NCBI GenBank assembly: GCA_030591525.1
Contig: JAUVAV010000010.1
Coordinates: 17,933-81,932, forward strand
Direction: 5' to 3'
From: a candidate division FCPU426 bacterium
Lineage (GTDB): Bacteria; Oederibacteriota; JAAXVQ01; JAUVAV01
Length of the DNA stretch: 64,000 bases
Part shown: piece by piece, positions 48,902-58,883 of the stretch
How positions within the stretch are numbered: position 1 is the stretch's first letter
Layout of the letters: the number at the start of each line of letters is the position of its first letter
The notes under the pieces: model-generated
The model's database searches: none
What the model saw: the letters and a program-made list of their open reading frames with translations, nothing else
What the model was told of the DNA's origin: nothing
Made by a program: the position numbers and the translations under genes

Positions 48902-49732
48902 ATGAAAACACTTTTATTTATAATTATAAGCCTGGTATTACTTAAATTGCTGGTTATGTTTATGGAGCAAAAAAACTTGTACTATCCCAGCCGGGATATC
49001 CCGGCAAGCCCGGCAAATATAAATCTGCCGTATGAAGAGGTATATTTTCGTACCCGGGATGGTGAGACACTGCATGCTTGGTTTATCATGGCAAAAAAAC
49101 CAGCAGCCACGGTTTTATATTGTCATGGCAATGCCGGCAATATTTCGCACCGTTTGCATCGGGTAAAATTTTTCAATGATATGGGGATTAATGTCCTGAT
49201 CTTCGATTACCGGGGATATGGCAAAAGTTCAGGCCGGCCAGGAGAAAAAGGCTTATACCACGACGCCCAAGCCGCGTATGATTATTTAATCGCGGAGAAA
49301 AACATCAAAAGCCAGGACTTGATGGTATATGGAAAATCCCTGGGCGGTGCAGTGGCCGTGGATTTATGCCTGAAACGGGAGGTGGGGAAATTAATCCTGG
49401 AAAGCACCTTCGCTTCGTCAGCAGAAGTGGCGAAGGAGATTTATCCATTTTTACCCCTAACCCTGTTGCTGACCCAAAAATATAATTCTCTTAAAAAAAT
49501 CGATAAAATAAGCATTCCCAAATTAATCGTTCACGGCCGGGATGATGAGATAATAAAATTCAGACATTCCAAAATGTTATATGAAAAGGCGGCCGAACCC
49601 AAGAAACATATGCCTTTTACCGGCGGCCATAACGATGAGGTTTTCGTAACCTCGAAAGAGTACCGGGATATAATCAAACAATTTCTTCTGGCGCCTGTCC
49701 TGCCTGGTTTAGTTCAGGGCGGCTCGGAATAA
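48902..49732 (+). CDS. Alpha/beta hydrolase
   Basis: VLYCHGNAGNISHR; GYGKSSG; VYGKSLGGAVAVDLC; HGRDDEIIKF. Confidence 0.9.
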   Translation: MKTLLFIIISLVLLKLLVMFMEQKNLYYPSRDIPASPANINLPYEEVYFRTRDGETLHAWFIMAKKPAATVLYCHGNAGNISHRLHRVKFFNDMGINVLIFDYRGYGKSSGRPGEKGLYHDAQAAYDYLIAEKNIKSQDLMVYGKSLGGAVAVDLCLKREVGKLILESTFASSAEVAKEIYPFLPLTLLLTQKYNSLKKIDKISIPKLIVHGRDDEIIKFRHSKMLYEKAAEPKKHMPFTGGHNDEVFVTSKEYRDIIKQFLLAPVLPGLVQGGSE

Positions 49733-49797
49733 CATGCGAAGGAGAATTTGTAGGGGGCGAGGCGTACCCCGCCGCTGCCAGAATGTCGAACAAATTT

Positions 49798-51165
49798 TTA
49801 TTTATACTCGATATAAGCGGCGCCGATTTCCAGTTCCGCGGAGCTGCGGTGCATAAAATATTTAAGATAATAATAATGTTCTTCATCTTCATAAATAATC
49901 CGGGTTTTTTTAGTGCTTTCCGGATGGGATAAAACACTGGTTAAGGTCATTTGCTCCCGGCTGATATCCTTGCCATTTAAAGACACGTTCCAGTCTAAAT
50001 TGAAAACCACTTGTTCCGGCTGCGTGGGAACCTGTTTTCCTTTTATGGAGAATTCGATAATTGCTTGATTTTCCATCTTCCGGTTGGCTTTGTCATATAG
50101 CAGATAGCTGAACTGTTTCAGCGCATTTACTTCCTGGCGGGATTTATCATCCGCGCTGAAATCCAAACGGCGGGATAAGGCGGGCAGCCAGTTTTCAACA
50201 AATTTGGGCTCAATATAGTTTTTGCCGCGTTTAACCAGTATCTCCATGTAGTATTTCACCTGCCAATGAATATCATAATGCAGCAGGTGGGGGCCGGGAG
50301 GAATCCGGTTTAAGGCTTGGCGAACCTCCTGGGTTCGCTCGCCCTTAAGGACGATTTTTTCTTTTTGGTCCAAGTAGACCTCGGCGGCGTGTAGTTTTAC
50401 AAACCAAACCGAGGTGTTTTGGTATAACAAAAGGGACAAGGCCAGGCCCGCGCCCAGCAGGAAAATGCCCAAACTAACGCCCCAACGCGGGAAGTTTCGT
50501 TTTTTCCTGCCTTGGGCGGGCGGCCGCGGCTGGGAGTGGCGTTTATCGCTGACTTCATATATTTCTATCGGTGTTTTGATACCTTTTAAAAAATATTTCC
50601 CGTGCCGGACCCATGCCAGGGAACCGGCACGGTTGCTTTCCAGCCAGCCTTTGGCGCTGTCAAAAACCGGATAAGTGAGATAAATTTGACCCCCGTCCGC
50701 CAGGCTCTCCACGCGGGAGGCCCGGTTAACATGGCGCCCGAAAAGATCGAGCTGCATTTGATTTTCAACGGTAACCTGGCCCATGTGCAGCCCGATGCGG
50801 ACTTCGATAGCTTCCAGTTCGGGATGTTCGGCATTAAAAGTCCGGAGGTTTTCCTGAATTTGCAAGGCGCCGGCTACGGCGGCCGATGGTTCGTGAAAAA
50901 CCGCCATAATGGAATCGCCGATATGTTTAACGATCAGGCCGTCCGCGTGCTTTTCAATGGCCGGGACCAGAAGCTGATTATGCAGACCGAGAATTTTATG
51001 GGAGTAAAGTTCGCCTTTTTCTTCGGATAACCGGGTAAAGCCTTTAATGTCCGTAAACATAATGGTTAAGACGGAAGTGTCTTTTAACTTCCGGAATTTA
51101 TCAACGGCGGAGACTTCCTCTTTAGTAATTATCATGGGTTCTGGGGAAGAGTTGGTATTTGGCAT
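49798..51165 (-). CDS. Class III adenylate/guanylate cyclase domain protein with TM segment and extracytoplasmic C-terminus
   Basis: LTIMFTDIKGFTRLSEEKGE; VKHIGDSIMAVFHEPSAA; FGRHVNRASRVESLADGGQIYLT. Confidence 0.88.
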   Translation of the reverse strand: MPNTNSSPEPMIITKEEVSAVDKFRKLKDTSVLTIMFTDIKGFTRLSEEKGELYSHKILGLHNQLLVPAIEKHADGLIVKHIGDSIMAVFHEPSAAVAGALQIQENLRTFNAEHPELEAIEVRIGLHMGQVTVENQMQLDLFGRHVNRASRVESLADGGQIYLTYPVFDSAKGWLESNRAGSLAWVRHGKYFLKGIKTPIEIYEVSDKRHSQPRPPAQGRKKRNFPRWGVSLGIFLLGAGLALSLLLYQNTSVWFVKLHAAEVYLDQKEKIVLKGERTQEVRQALNRIPPGPHLLHYDIHWQVKYYMEILVKRGKNYIEPKFVENWLPALSRRLDFSADDKSRQEVNALKQFSYLLYDKANRKMENQAIIEFSIKGKQVPTQPEQVVFNLDWNVSLNGKDISREQMTLTSVLSHPESTKKTRIIYEDEEHYYYLKYFMHRSSAELEIGAAYIEYK

Positions 51166-51476
51166 AAAGACTCCGGATTTAAATTATTTTTCCCACACTT
51201 GGTCGGTAAGTGTGCCGCGGGACAGAAATAACGATAACAAATTCCGGATATAGGAGTCAATATATAAAGGAACTGTCGCCAATAAACGTTTTCTTGGAGA
51301 TTCCTCGTTTCACCCGGGATGACGAACTCATTACACGCCTCCTTTTTGAAACCAGGGCACCGGATAATACTCAAATTAGGGTTAAAGTTACTTCGTTAAA
51401 AGCCCGAAAATAATTATAAGAGATGAAGCTTTAAATAAGAGATGAAGCTTTAAAATCAGCCGATAGAAATGTTGAG

Positions 51477-52253
51477 GTGAGGGGAATGCTGCCGGAACAT
51501 TATGCTGAGGTCAGTGTGGGTGGAATGTTACGTTTGTTGGCAAGGTATCATCAAACGGGAATTTTAAAAGTCCGCGGAAAAGATGAAACCGGCGAGATAT
51601 TTTTAGAGGCCGGTTGCATTGTAGGCACAGACCCTAAGGGTGCAAATCTTAAGAAAAAGGTACTTTCGCTTCTTTTGGCCCGGGAGGGAAGGTTTCATTT
51701 TCAGTCTAAAAATGAGGTTTCCGCTGCTGTGCGGCAGGGAAAGTTGGAGGAAATCGAAAATCTTCTTTTGGAAGTTTCGAGAAACAGCGATCCCCAAGAG
51801 ATGGCAAAATACATTCCTCCCCCGGAAACCGTCCTGCAATTAGCCCCGGTCTTGGACACGGAGAAAAACCTGCAGCTGAATATGAGGCCGGATGAATGGA
51901 ATGTACTGATTAGTATTAACGGTGAAGAATCACTGCAGGTACTATGTGGGAAAAGCAGCTTAAAAACCGAACGTCTGCAGCAAATATTATATGGTTTATG
52001 GTCTGCCGGCCTTATCCGCAAAACCCGATTCCGTATTTCGCGAGTCTTTGAAATTGCCGCCCGGGAATTGGGAAACCTGGGGGAGGCCTTGATCCGGGAA
52101 GCTTTCCGAAAACTGAATTTAGACCGGAACCGCATGCACATGCCTGAATTAATTCAACTGTTGAATGAACTGCAACGGAGTATTACTATCCTGCTGGGGC
52201 CTACCAAAGCCGGAGAGGTTATCGAGTTGATGTGGCAGGAGGCTAAACGTTAA
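51477..52253 (+). CDS. DUF4388-like (PATAN) domain protein
   Basis: VGGMLRLLARYHQTGILKVRGKDETGEIFLEAGCIVGTDPKG; start may be ATG 51486. Confidence 0.65.
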   Translation: MRGMLPEHYAEVSVGGMLRLLARYHQTGILKVRGKDETGEIFLEAGCIVGTDPKGANLKKKVLSLLLAREGRFHFQSKNEVSAAVRQGKLEEIENLLLEVSRNSDPQEMAKYIPPPETVLQLAPVLDTEKNLQLNMRPDEWNVLISINGEESLQVLCGKSSLKTERLQQILYGLWSAGLIRKTRFRISRVFEIAARELGNLGEALIREAFRKLNLDRNRMHMPELIQLLNELQRSITILLGPTKAGEVIELMWQEAKR

Positions 52254-52282
52254 ATCCCCCGCACTGAAGTGCGGGGGATTTT
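52252..52282 (+). terminator. Rho-independent terminator-like hairpin
   Basis: AAATCCCCCGCACTGAAGTGCGGGGGATTTT directly after the stop codon. Confidence 0.75.
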
Positions 52283-52337
52283 GAGCTGAGATATAAAAAA
52301 CCGGGCTGAATTCATCAGACGGGAAGGGGATAAGGGT

Positions 52338-52718
52338 ATGGAAAACCAGATTTGGGAAACTGTGGGTTATTTAGTCGCCATAGCCGGTGCTTTTTGCTTG
52401 TGGATTAATTATGCTCTTTTTGGATTAGTGGCTCGCCGTTTCCGTCAAGTATTTGGATGCACTACTTATAGTACTTTACTGATTCTGGCCCCGACCGGGC
52501 TGTTGTTATATACCCTGTTTCTTCTTTTTAAGGCCACGCCGTTACTAAATGATCCGCGAGTTGCTTCGCTGGCTCAATGGGGAGGGCATTTATCCCTGCT
52601 GGCTTCCGGCTTTTTCTGTCTTATCGGAACCGCGCGGTTTTCACATGTGCTCAACAAGGTTACCCGGCCGCTTACGGAGCTTCGCTCCTCATCCGGCGTG
52701 CAGGAGGAAATAAAATGA
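52338..52718 (+). CDS. Hypothetical membrane protein
   Basis: Several TM segments; translationally overlaps the next ORF (ATGA). Confidence 0.65.
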   Translation: MENQIWETVGYLVAIAGAFCLWINYALFGLVARRFRQVFGCTTYSTLLILAPTGLLLYTLFLLFKATPLLNDPRVASLAQWGGHLSLLASGFFCLIGTARFSHVLNKVTRPLTELRSSSGVQEEIK

Positions 52719-53086
52719 ACAGTTTTGTCTGGATTCAGCATTATCCGCTGGAAGCCCTTCCCTATGAGATAGGTTTTGTCCTGCTGGCTTTTTCCATGAT
52801 TTGGTATGGTTTGATTTTAAAAAAATTAGGGCGGCTTACCAGCGAACGCCCCATCTGGATTTTCCCCCTGATAGGAGCAGGCTTTATTTTAGCCTCGGCG
52901 GTTATGCATTCCGTGGCCTATGTGGTTTTTTTGCCCAGGATGGATGACCTGCGATCATTGGAGGAAATAAGCCGGTTCAGCACATTTATGCTGCAATGGC
53001 GAAGCGGGTCGCTGGCCGGAATTTTGATAGGTGGAATATTTTCATTGCTAGGCGGAAGCATTTATTATCGTTCGACCACCCGGTAG
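52715..53086 (+). CDS. Hypothetical membrane protein
   Basis: MNSFVWIQHYPLEALPYEIGFVLLAFSMIWYGLILKKLGRL; start ATG 52715. Confidence 0.65.
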   Translation: MNSFVWIQHYPLEALPYEIGFVLLAFSMIWYGLILKKLGRLTSERPIWIFPLIGAGFILASAVMHSVAYVVFLPRMDDLRSLEEISRFSTFMLQWRSGSLAGILIGGIFSLLGGSIYYRSTTR

Positions 53087-53366
53087 GTATCATCTGGACT
53101 TGCCTTAGAGTACCTCTGTAAAACCCGGTTTTGAAATCATTGCGGTTCAAATTAATCTGGAGCCCGGCTTTCCAGGCAGGTTTTTTCTTATAAGCCTTAG
53201 CGCAGGGGCCGGCCTCCTTGTCCTGCCTGTCCTGAGCGTAGCCGAAGGGAGCGAAGCTGAAGGGTGTGCCGGCTTGTGCTTTCAAGTTCATGCGGATATT
53301 CAATGGGCGGCGGGGGGTCACGGGGGGCCGCCCCTACAATGTACATGCTTGCTTATCCTGGAAGTC

Positions 53367-53394
53367 GTAGGGGCGTTTAATTAAACGCCCCTAC
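53367..53394. repeat. 28-bp perfect palindrome GTAGGGGCGTTTAATTAAACGCCCCTAC
   Basis: Direct reading. Confidence 0.9.
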
Positions 53395-53406
53395 ACAAAC
53401 CATATA

Positions 53407-53543
53407 CTAGGAGCCTGAACAATTAGCCGGTTTTCATACAAATAATTCCTCTCCCTCGAGGGGAAAGGTTAGGTGAGGGTGCAATTTTACGTCAAAAAGG
53501 GAGGGGAATACTTGAATTTCGGACTAAATGCTCAAGCTCCTAG
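53407..53543. repeat. MITE-like element with hybrid family 1/family 2 left end
   Basis: CTAGGAGCCTGAACAATTAG ... GGACTAAATGCTCAAGCTCCTAG. Confidence 0.8.
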
Positions 53544-53550
53544 CCCAAAC

Positions 53551-55308
53551 TTACCAGCGGATGCCTTTTTTCTGGCTGTCAATGATATCCTGGCGGGTTT
53601 TTTCGTAACTGCGCTGGACTTCCTGGTCTTCAGGGTTCTCTTTCATCAGTTTTTCCCAGGAGTGTGCGGCATCTTTCAGCTTACCCTGTTTGGAAAGGTC
53701 CACCGCTTTTTTATGCAGCTCGCGCCGTTTTTTATCAATTTGCATCTGCCGGGAGGATTTATCCGCTTGTTTTTCCGATTCGGACAGACGGGCGCGGGCA
53801 TTGCGAAGATAAGCATAGACCTGCTTTTGCAGGGGAGTATTTTCAATTACCTTTTCCCAATGCGCAATGGCGTTTTTCCAGTTTCGGCCCGTGTACGATT
53901 TTAATCCCAGCCGGAATTCATTTTGCATACGCTTGATCATTTGTTCATTCAAAATGGAGGCTTGGGGGCTTAAATCTCCGGCTTTCAATTCGGCCTGTTT
54001 AATCAGGCGCTGCGCTTCCGAGTTATTCGGATCCCGTTCCATCACGGTCCGGCATTCCACCATGACATCGATGTAGCGCTTGGCCTTGAAGTATTTACGG
54101 GCGCTTTCCAGGGATTTTTGGTTTTCCATTTGGTTGAAAATATCGCGGCATTTTGTTAATTGCGCCCGGGCTTCGGCATTATCCGGTTCCCAATCAAGTA
54201 TTTTTTCCCAGAGTTTAGCGGCCGGGGAATAATCCTGAGAGGCCATCGCGGCCACGGCTTTTTGCCGGTGTTCGGAGGTTATATTTGCTTTGAGGTTTTC
54301 AACGATAGCCAGGCGTTTGCGATCTTCTTCCGCCGCCCGCTGCTCTTTTAAGCTGGCCACATCCGCGCCCAGGTCAATAGTAAGCGTTATCATATGACGC
54401 AGGCCCAAGGCGGGAAAACTCACGGCATAGTCCAGGGCAATATCCGCATAGCGCAGTCCGGCCCCGGCTGACAAATATTCATGGTCCCAACCGCCGCGGA
54501 TTGAAAAGAGGTTGTAGAATTTGCCTTCCAGGCCGCCATGCCAGCGTAGATCGGCCCGCTCCGGCTTCTCAACTTCGAAACGCACCAGTAAGTGATCCAG
54601 GAAATCGTAGGAAAGATCCAAATTGGTTGAGCAGCCGAAGCGCCAGTTGGGATGCAGTTGTTCGCTTTCCCGGCTTAGACGGATGATCGGTCCCACCAGA
54701 TTACGAAATGAAAGACCAAGATTGATATCCCGGAATAGGTCGGCTGCCCAGGTCTTGGGGAAAGGCCGGGGAAGTTTTATAAATATTCCGGCGTCCATAC
54801 CGGGAGCGGTGCTTACCCGGTTATCCAGGTGCAGGTCATGAACTTTAACACTGGCTCCCAGAGACAAGGGTCCCAGAAAGCGGTAACCATAAGCTATGGC
54901 TAAATGTTGTTCGATCATTTCAAAGGTGCCATCAGGAAGATTATTGCCGGTGCGTCGCTCGATTTCATCCAACTCTAAGCGCATTATAGTCAGCGAGAAG
55001 GAGCCCCAGTCCAGAGTGGGATAGACAACTCCCAGACTCTTGTGCCAGGCTTCCCCGAATAAAGAAACCATTTGGAGGCCGACAGCAAAGCGCGGAATAT
55101 AACCTAATCCGGCCGGATTCCACTCGGCGGTAAAAGCGGATTCATACTCCGTGACCCCGGCGCGGCCCAAGGCCATAGTTCTTGCTTCCGCGCCGATATA
55201 AAGCGCGGATTCAGTCCCGGCGTCGTGAGCAGCATACCCGGCCGGAGGAAGGCTAACGGCGGCCAATAAAGCCAAGCCCGGATATCCGATAAAATTAAAT
55301 ATTTTCAT
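53551..55308 (-). CDS. PorV/PorQ-like barrel domain fused to C-terminal TPR-like repeats
   Basis: SALYIGAEARTMALGRAGVTEYESAFTAEWNPAGLGYI; C-term AAKLWEKILDWEPDNAEARAQLTKC... repeats. Confidence 0.78.
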   Translation of the reverse strand: MKIFNFIGYPGLALLAAVSLPPAGYAAHDAGTESALYIGAEARTMALGRAGVTEYESAFTAEWNPAGLGYIPRFAVGLQMVSLFGEAWHKSLGVVYPTLDWGSFSLTIMRLELDEIERRTGNNLPDGTFEMIEQHLAIAYGYRFLGPLSLGASVKVHDLHLDNRVSTAPGMDAGIFIKLPRPFPKTWAADLFRDINLGLSFRNLVGPIIRLSRESEQLHPNWRFGCSTNLDLSYDFLDHLLVRFEVEKPERADLRWHGGLEGKFYNLFSIRGGWDHEYLSAGAGLRYADIALDYAVSFPALGLRHMITLTIDLGADVASLKEQRAAEEDRKRLAIVENLKANITSEHRQKAVAAMASQDYSPAAKLWEKILDWEPDNAEARAQLTKCRDIFNQMENQKSLESARKYFKAKRYIDVMVECRTVMERDPNNSEAQRLIKQAELKAGDLSPQASILNEQMIKRMQNEFRLGLKSYTGRNWKNAIAHWEKVIENTPLQKQVYAYLRNARARLSESEKQADKSSRQMQIDKKRRELHKKAVDLSKQGKLKDAAHSWEKLMKENPEDQEVQRSYEKTRQDIIDSQKKGIRW

Positions 55309-55309
55309 C

Positions 55310-57667
55310 CTACTTCACCACCGCGATCTTACGAATTTGAACGATTGGTTCTCCGGAACCAATCGGTTCGGCTTTGAGGCGAAGAAGATAAACCCCATTT
55401 ACGACCACGGTTCCTGTGGCGGTACGGCCATCCCATGACAGGATATGGGCTCCCGCGGCCTGGGTTTCGCCGGAAGCCAGGATGTGGACCTGATCACCGA
55501 TTAGAGTGTAAAGTTTGGCCGTTACCCGGGAGGGTCCCGGGAGGTAATACGCAATATGCGTTTGCGCCCGGCCGGCGTAAAAAGGATTGGGATAATTCGA
55601 GAGCCGGAGCCGCCCCTCGCCGCCGCCCACGGCTGCGGCTTGACTCATAATCGGCCAGGCGCCGGCGACAAAAACCAGGCGGGTGGGATCAGAGGGTTGG
55701 ATGACGGATATACTGGTATTATCGGATAAACCCAGACTGAAAGTATTATCTTGCGGCCCGGCGTTCATCCGGACATCCAGCAAAAGCTGGGTCGAGGAAT
55801 AAGGCGCTAAAGTTATATCCGGCAGGGTTAAAAAGACTGTGGCGCCGGCGGCCGGCGGCACGGCCTGGGATACCTGTGTATGGTTGGCATCACATATATA
55901 AACCACGGCGCAATTCCGGAAGAGTTCTAGGGGATGGCCGGCCTGATTGACGGCGGTTAGAGTAAGCCCCTGAGCTACCAGGTTGCCCATTTCAGCGGGA
56001 CCGGGGTGAGATAATGTCAATTCCAGGAGTGAGACGCGTTGCTCCGGATACAAGGTGACAGGCGCGACTGATTGGCCGGTGACTGCAAAAGTGCTGGCAA
56101 TACGAACCGTATGGGAGAACATGGGAAAGCTGTCAGAATCATAGGCGGCCGCGACATTAACCGGCAGCATGGTATTGGCATCCTGAGCCTGAATGCCGGT
56201 TGCGCCTGTCAAACAGAGCTTGAATTCCGTAGCCGTGGCCAGGGGGAGAATATCAGCCAGGACTGTCACGGTTAGGGGCTGATAAACCGGAACCGAGGCA
56301 TAACTGTTGCTCAAGGCAATAGAGACCAGGCTTCCGGTGTCAGGGATATCAGTAGTTTCACCATATAGGACTGGTCCGGAAACGGCGACCCGGGAAAAAA
56401 CCGTTGAGGGGGTTAACGGATCGCCTGCGCCATTGGTAATCGCCAGGGTAATACGAGTAACATCCACGCGCGTGGTTCGCGTATTTCCAGGATTATTAAA
56501 TGTAAAACAGACGGGATTCACGTTGGTCTGCCCCTTGAGCACCACGCTGTTTTCCGCTAACACGGGAGTATGGTAGATATCCAGTTGGGTAGCTGAAAAA
56601 AGAATCTTGAATGGGTCGGTAGACATAGGGAAGTTTTCTCCGCTGGCCGGGTTAATACTTACGGATTTCAAGGAATAAGCATCAACTGCCATAAGATCCG
56701 CGGAGGCGTTCCACTCCAAATAAAATTCGGAGACAACGGTAAGGGTGTTGGAGGTAACTGTGCCGAAAAGTTCCAGTTCTAAATCCGCCAGGGCGGTGAC
56801 CGAGACCGAGAGCGGGAAAAAAACACCAACCGGACTGCCGGGCAGGGATGAAACAGTGGAGCATATAATATGGGTTGTTTTATCACGCAAGCCCATTGAT
56901 GCCAGGGCGGTATCCGGAGCTATAATCGTGTGGGAGATATCTTTTACCGTGATAGTCAGACCCTGCAGGAAGATCGGCGAGGTAAAAGGCGTGCCAATAT
57001 TATTAAAAGTGAAATCTAAAGGAACAAAGTTCTGTCCGGTCGAGAGGGAAGAGAGGGAGGTTTTTTGATGGGATATTTCCACTTCCGTGGCGGCAAAATA
57101 GGGACAAAGGTAGGTAAAAGCGGTTGGCGGGGTTTCCGGGTAAACCGGCAGCTGAGTCTGAGGCTCCATGGCACCGGAAGCAAATTGAATACAGTTTTGA
57201 AAAGTATAGAAGGCACAGACGGCATTAGGGGTGGGGGAAGAAGTAATATCAATAGTCACGTACAGGGCGCTCCCATCCGCGACAAATTGGTTGAGCGACA
57301 TATCGCCCCATCCGCCGCCCATGAATGCCAGGGTTTTTACAAATTGAGCGGTAGAGGTATTGAAATTGCCGGTATCCGCGGCAACATACCAGAGGCGTAC
57401 CGAGCCGGTAACAATATCTGTTCCATCCTGGGCAGCCGGGACATAATTATCATTTAAAAAAGCGAGGAAATTCAGGGTGTCGCCGGAAGGTTCGGCAGTG
57501 ATGGTAATTCGCATGGCTACATTATACTGTGAAGAAGCCAGAAACCATTGATCATGCGAGGATACCAACACCGGGGTTGCGCTGGTTACTTGAGCCGGTG
57601 AACTATTGATCACTAACAGATTAATCAAGACGCCAAGAAATAAAAAGGGAATAAAAGTTGTTTTCAT
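55310..57667 (-). CDS. Large secreted protein with FlgD/sorting-like C-terminal domain
   Basis: Signal peptide; C-term LRLSNYPNPFYAGRAQTHIAYYLPGPSRVTAKLYTLIGDQVHIL...NGVYLLRLKAEP...IRKIAVVK. Confidence 0.78.
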   Translation of the reverse strand: MKTTFIPFLFLGVLINLLVINSSPAQVTSATPVLVSSHDQWFLASSQYNVAMRITITAEPSGDTLNFLAFLNDNYVPAAQDGTDIVTGSVRLWYVAADTGNFNTSTAQFVKTLAFMGGGWGDMSLNQFVADGSALYVTIDITSSPTPNAVCAFYTFQNCIQFASGAMEPQTQLPVYPETPPTAFTYLCPYFAATEVEISHQKTSLSSLSTGQNFVPLDFTFNNIGTPFTSPIFLQGLTITVKDISHTIIAPDTALASMGLRDKTTHIICSTVSSLPGSPVGVFFPLSVSVTALADLELELFGTVTSNTLTVVSEFYLEWNASADLMAVDAYSLKSVSINPASGENFPMSTDPFKILFSATQLDIYHTPVLAENSVVLKGQTNVNPVCFTFNNPGNTRTTRVDVTRITLAITNGAGDPLTPSTVFSRVAVSGPVLYGETTDIPDTGSLVSIALSNSYASVPVYQPLTVTVLADILPLATATEFKLCLTGATGIQAQDANTMLPVNVAAAYDSDSFPMFSHTVRIASTFAVTGQSVAPVTLYPEQRVSLLELTLSHPGPAEMGNLVAQGLTLTAVNQAGHPLELFRNCAVVYICDANHTQVSQAVPPAAGATVFLTLPDITLAPYSSTQLLLDVRMNAGPQDNTFSLGLSDNTSISVIQPSDPTRLVFVAGAWPIMSQAAAVGGGEGRLRLSNYPNPFYAGRAQTHIAYYLPGPSRVTAKLYTLIGDQVHILASGETQAAGAHILSWDGRTATGTVVVNGVYLLRLKAEPIGSGEPIVQIRKIAVVK

Positions 57668-57723
57668 AATAAAGAACCTCTGTAATTAAATAGTGATATA
57701 CCAACTGGTATTTTTAATTATTT

Positions 57724-57868
57724 CTGATTCTGCTGCAAAATCCTTTTTGCTGTCTTTGCGAGGAGCGATAGCGACGAAGCAATCCCGGTTTTATAAGGAT
57801 AAAATCAGATTGCCGCGCTTCCTACGGTCGCTCGCAATGACTTCTTAGGGGGTTTTGCAACAGAATCA
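57724..57868. repeat. Inverted-repeat element with GCGAGGAGCGATAGCGACGAAGCAATC core
   Basis: TGATTCTGCTGCAAAATCC ... GGGTTTTGCAACAGAATCA; core shared with 30048-30150. Confidence 0.8.
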
Positions 57869-57914
57869 TTTCTATATATAGTATCGTATGAATTGATAAT
57901 AACTTTATATTTTT

Positions 57915-58070
57915 TTTAATATGTTAACCGCGAATTCCCCGGATTGACTTCGTGACATGAGATGAAGATTATTATTGATATGCATGTTCAAGCCGGTGAT
58001 GAAGCGGGATAGTAATAATGGTTTTCTACAGATCATATCCAATTCCCCGCTCTTCAGAACGGGGAATTGG
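57915..58070. repeat. Palindromic repeat element; noncoding homologue of 44223-44361
   Basis: TTTAATATGTTAACCGCGAATTCCCC ... GATGAAGCGGGATAGTAATAATGG ... CCAATTCCCCGCTCTTCAGAACGGGGAATTGG. Confidence 0.8.
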
Positions 58071-58340
58071 ATTTTTATCCGCCTTTGCAGATGACCCCGG
58101 TTGGTGCTGCATAAGTTAAACTGAAATACATAATTTGAACTGCCAAAATATATGACATAATAATGCTATAATAGTAAATGTCAATATTGACATAATATAT
58201 TATTTAATATATAATAAATTGTAAGGTTACTTATTATTAACTATATATTTATAAAAAAGTAATATAATATTATAGTTGGTTTTTATTGCGGTATGACAAA
58301 GTGTGAGAATACCCTTTAAAAGGGCTTTCCGCAAAAGATA

Positions 58341-58764
58341 CTAGGAGCTTGAGTAATTAGTGCGTTTTGTCATACCCGCATGTAGTTAGCGGGTATCCAG
58401 CGTTTCACCCAGCCCAAAAATGGCCGGGATAGAGGGAAAAAAACTTGTTTTAACTGGGATCGCCGAGCTCCAGCTCGGCAATTCAATCGGTTATTGATCC
58501 GTCACGCCGTATATGTGATCAGCGTCGCTATAGGTCAAGCATCTGTGCGAGAGTGCCGTCCGGATTTATTGCCGAGCTGGAGCTCGGCGATCCCAGAATA
58601 CTGTTGACTATTCTCAGTTATTCGCCGGGTTCTCCGACAGGCTCCCAGGCGAAGTTTCTTAGAAGGGATTTTTCAATGTTTATAAAATAATGCTTTTCTG
58701 GATTCCCGATACGAGCATTCGGGAATGACAACCTAAAAAAGCGACTAAATGCTCAAGCTCTTAG
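58341..58764. repeat. Composite MITE-like element, family 2 termini, carrying nested inverted repeats
   Basis: CTAGGAGCTTGAGTAATTAGTGC ... GCGACTAAATGCTCAAGCTCTTAG; inner 29-bp perfect IR at 58454-58482 / 58568-58596. Confidence 0.85.
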
Positions 58765-58883
58765 TTAAACCTACGATTAAGAAATTCTATGCTTGTGAAG
58801 GAGTAAGAAATTAAATTGAAATAAAAATACTTTGTTACAGCAGAAAAACTTTTCATTGATAATAAGACATACGGGGGGCGTGG

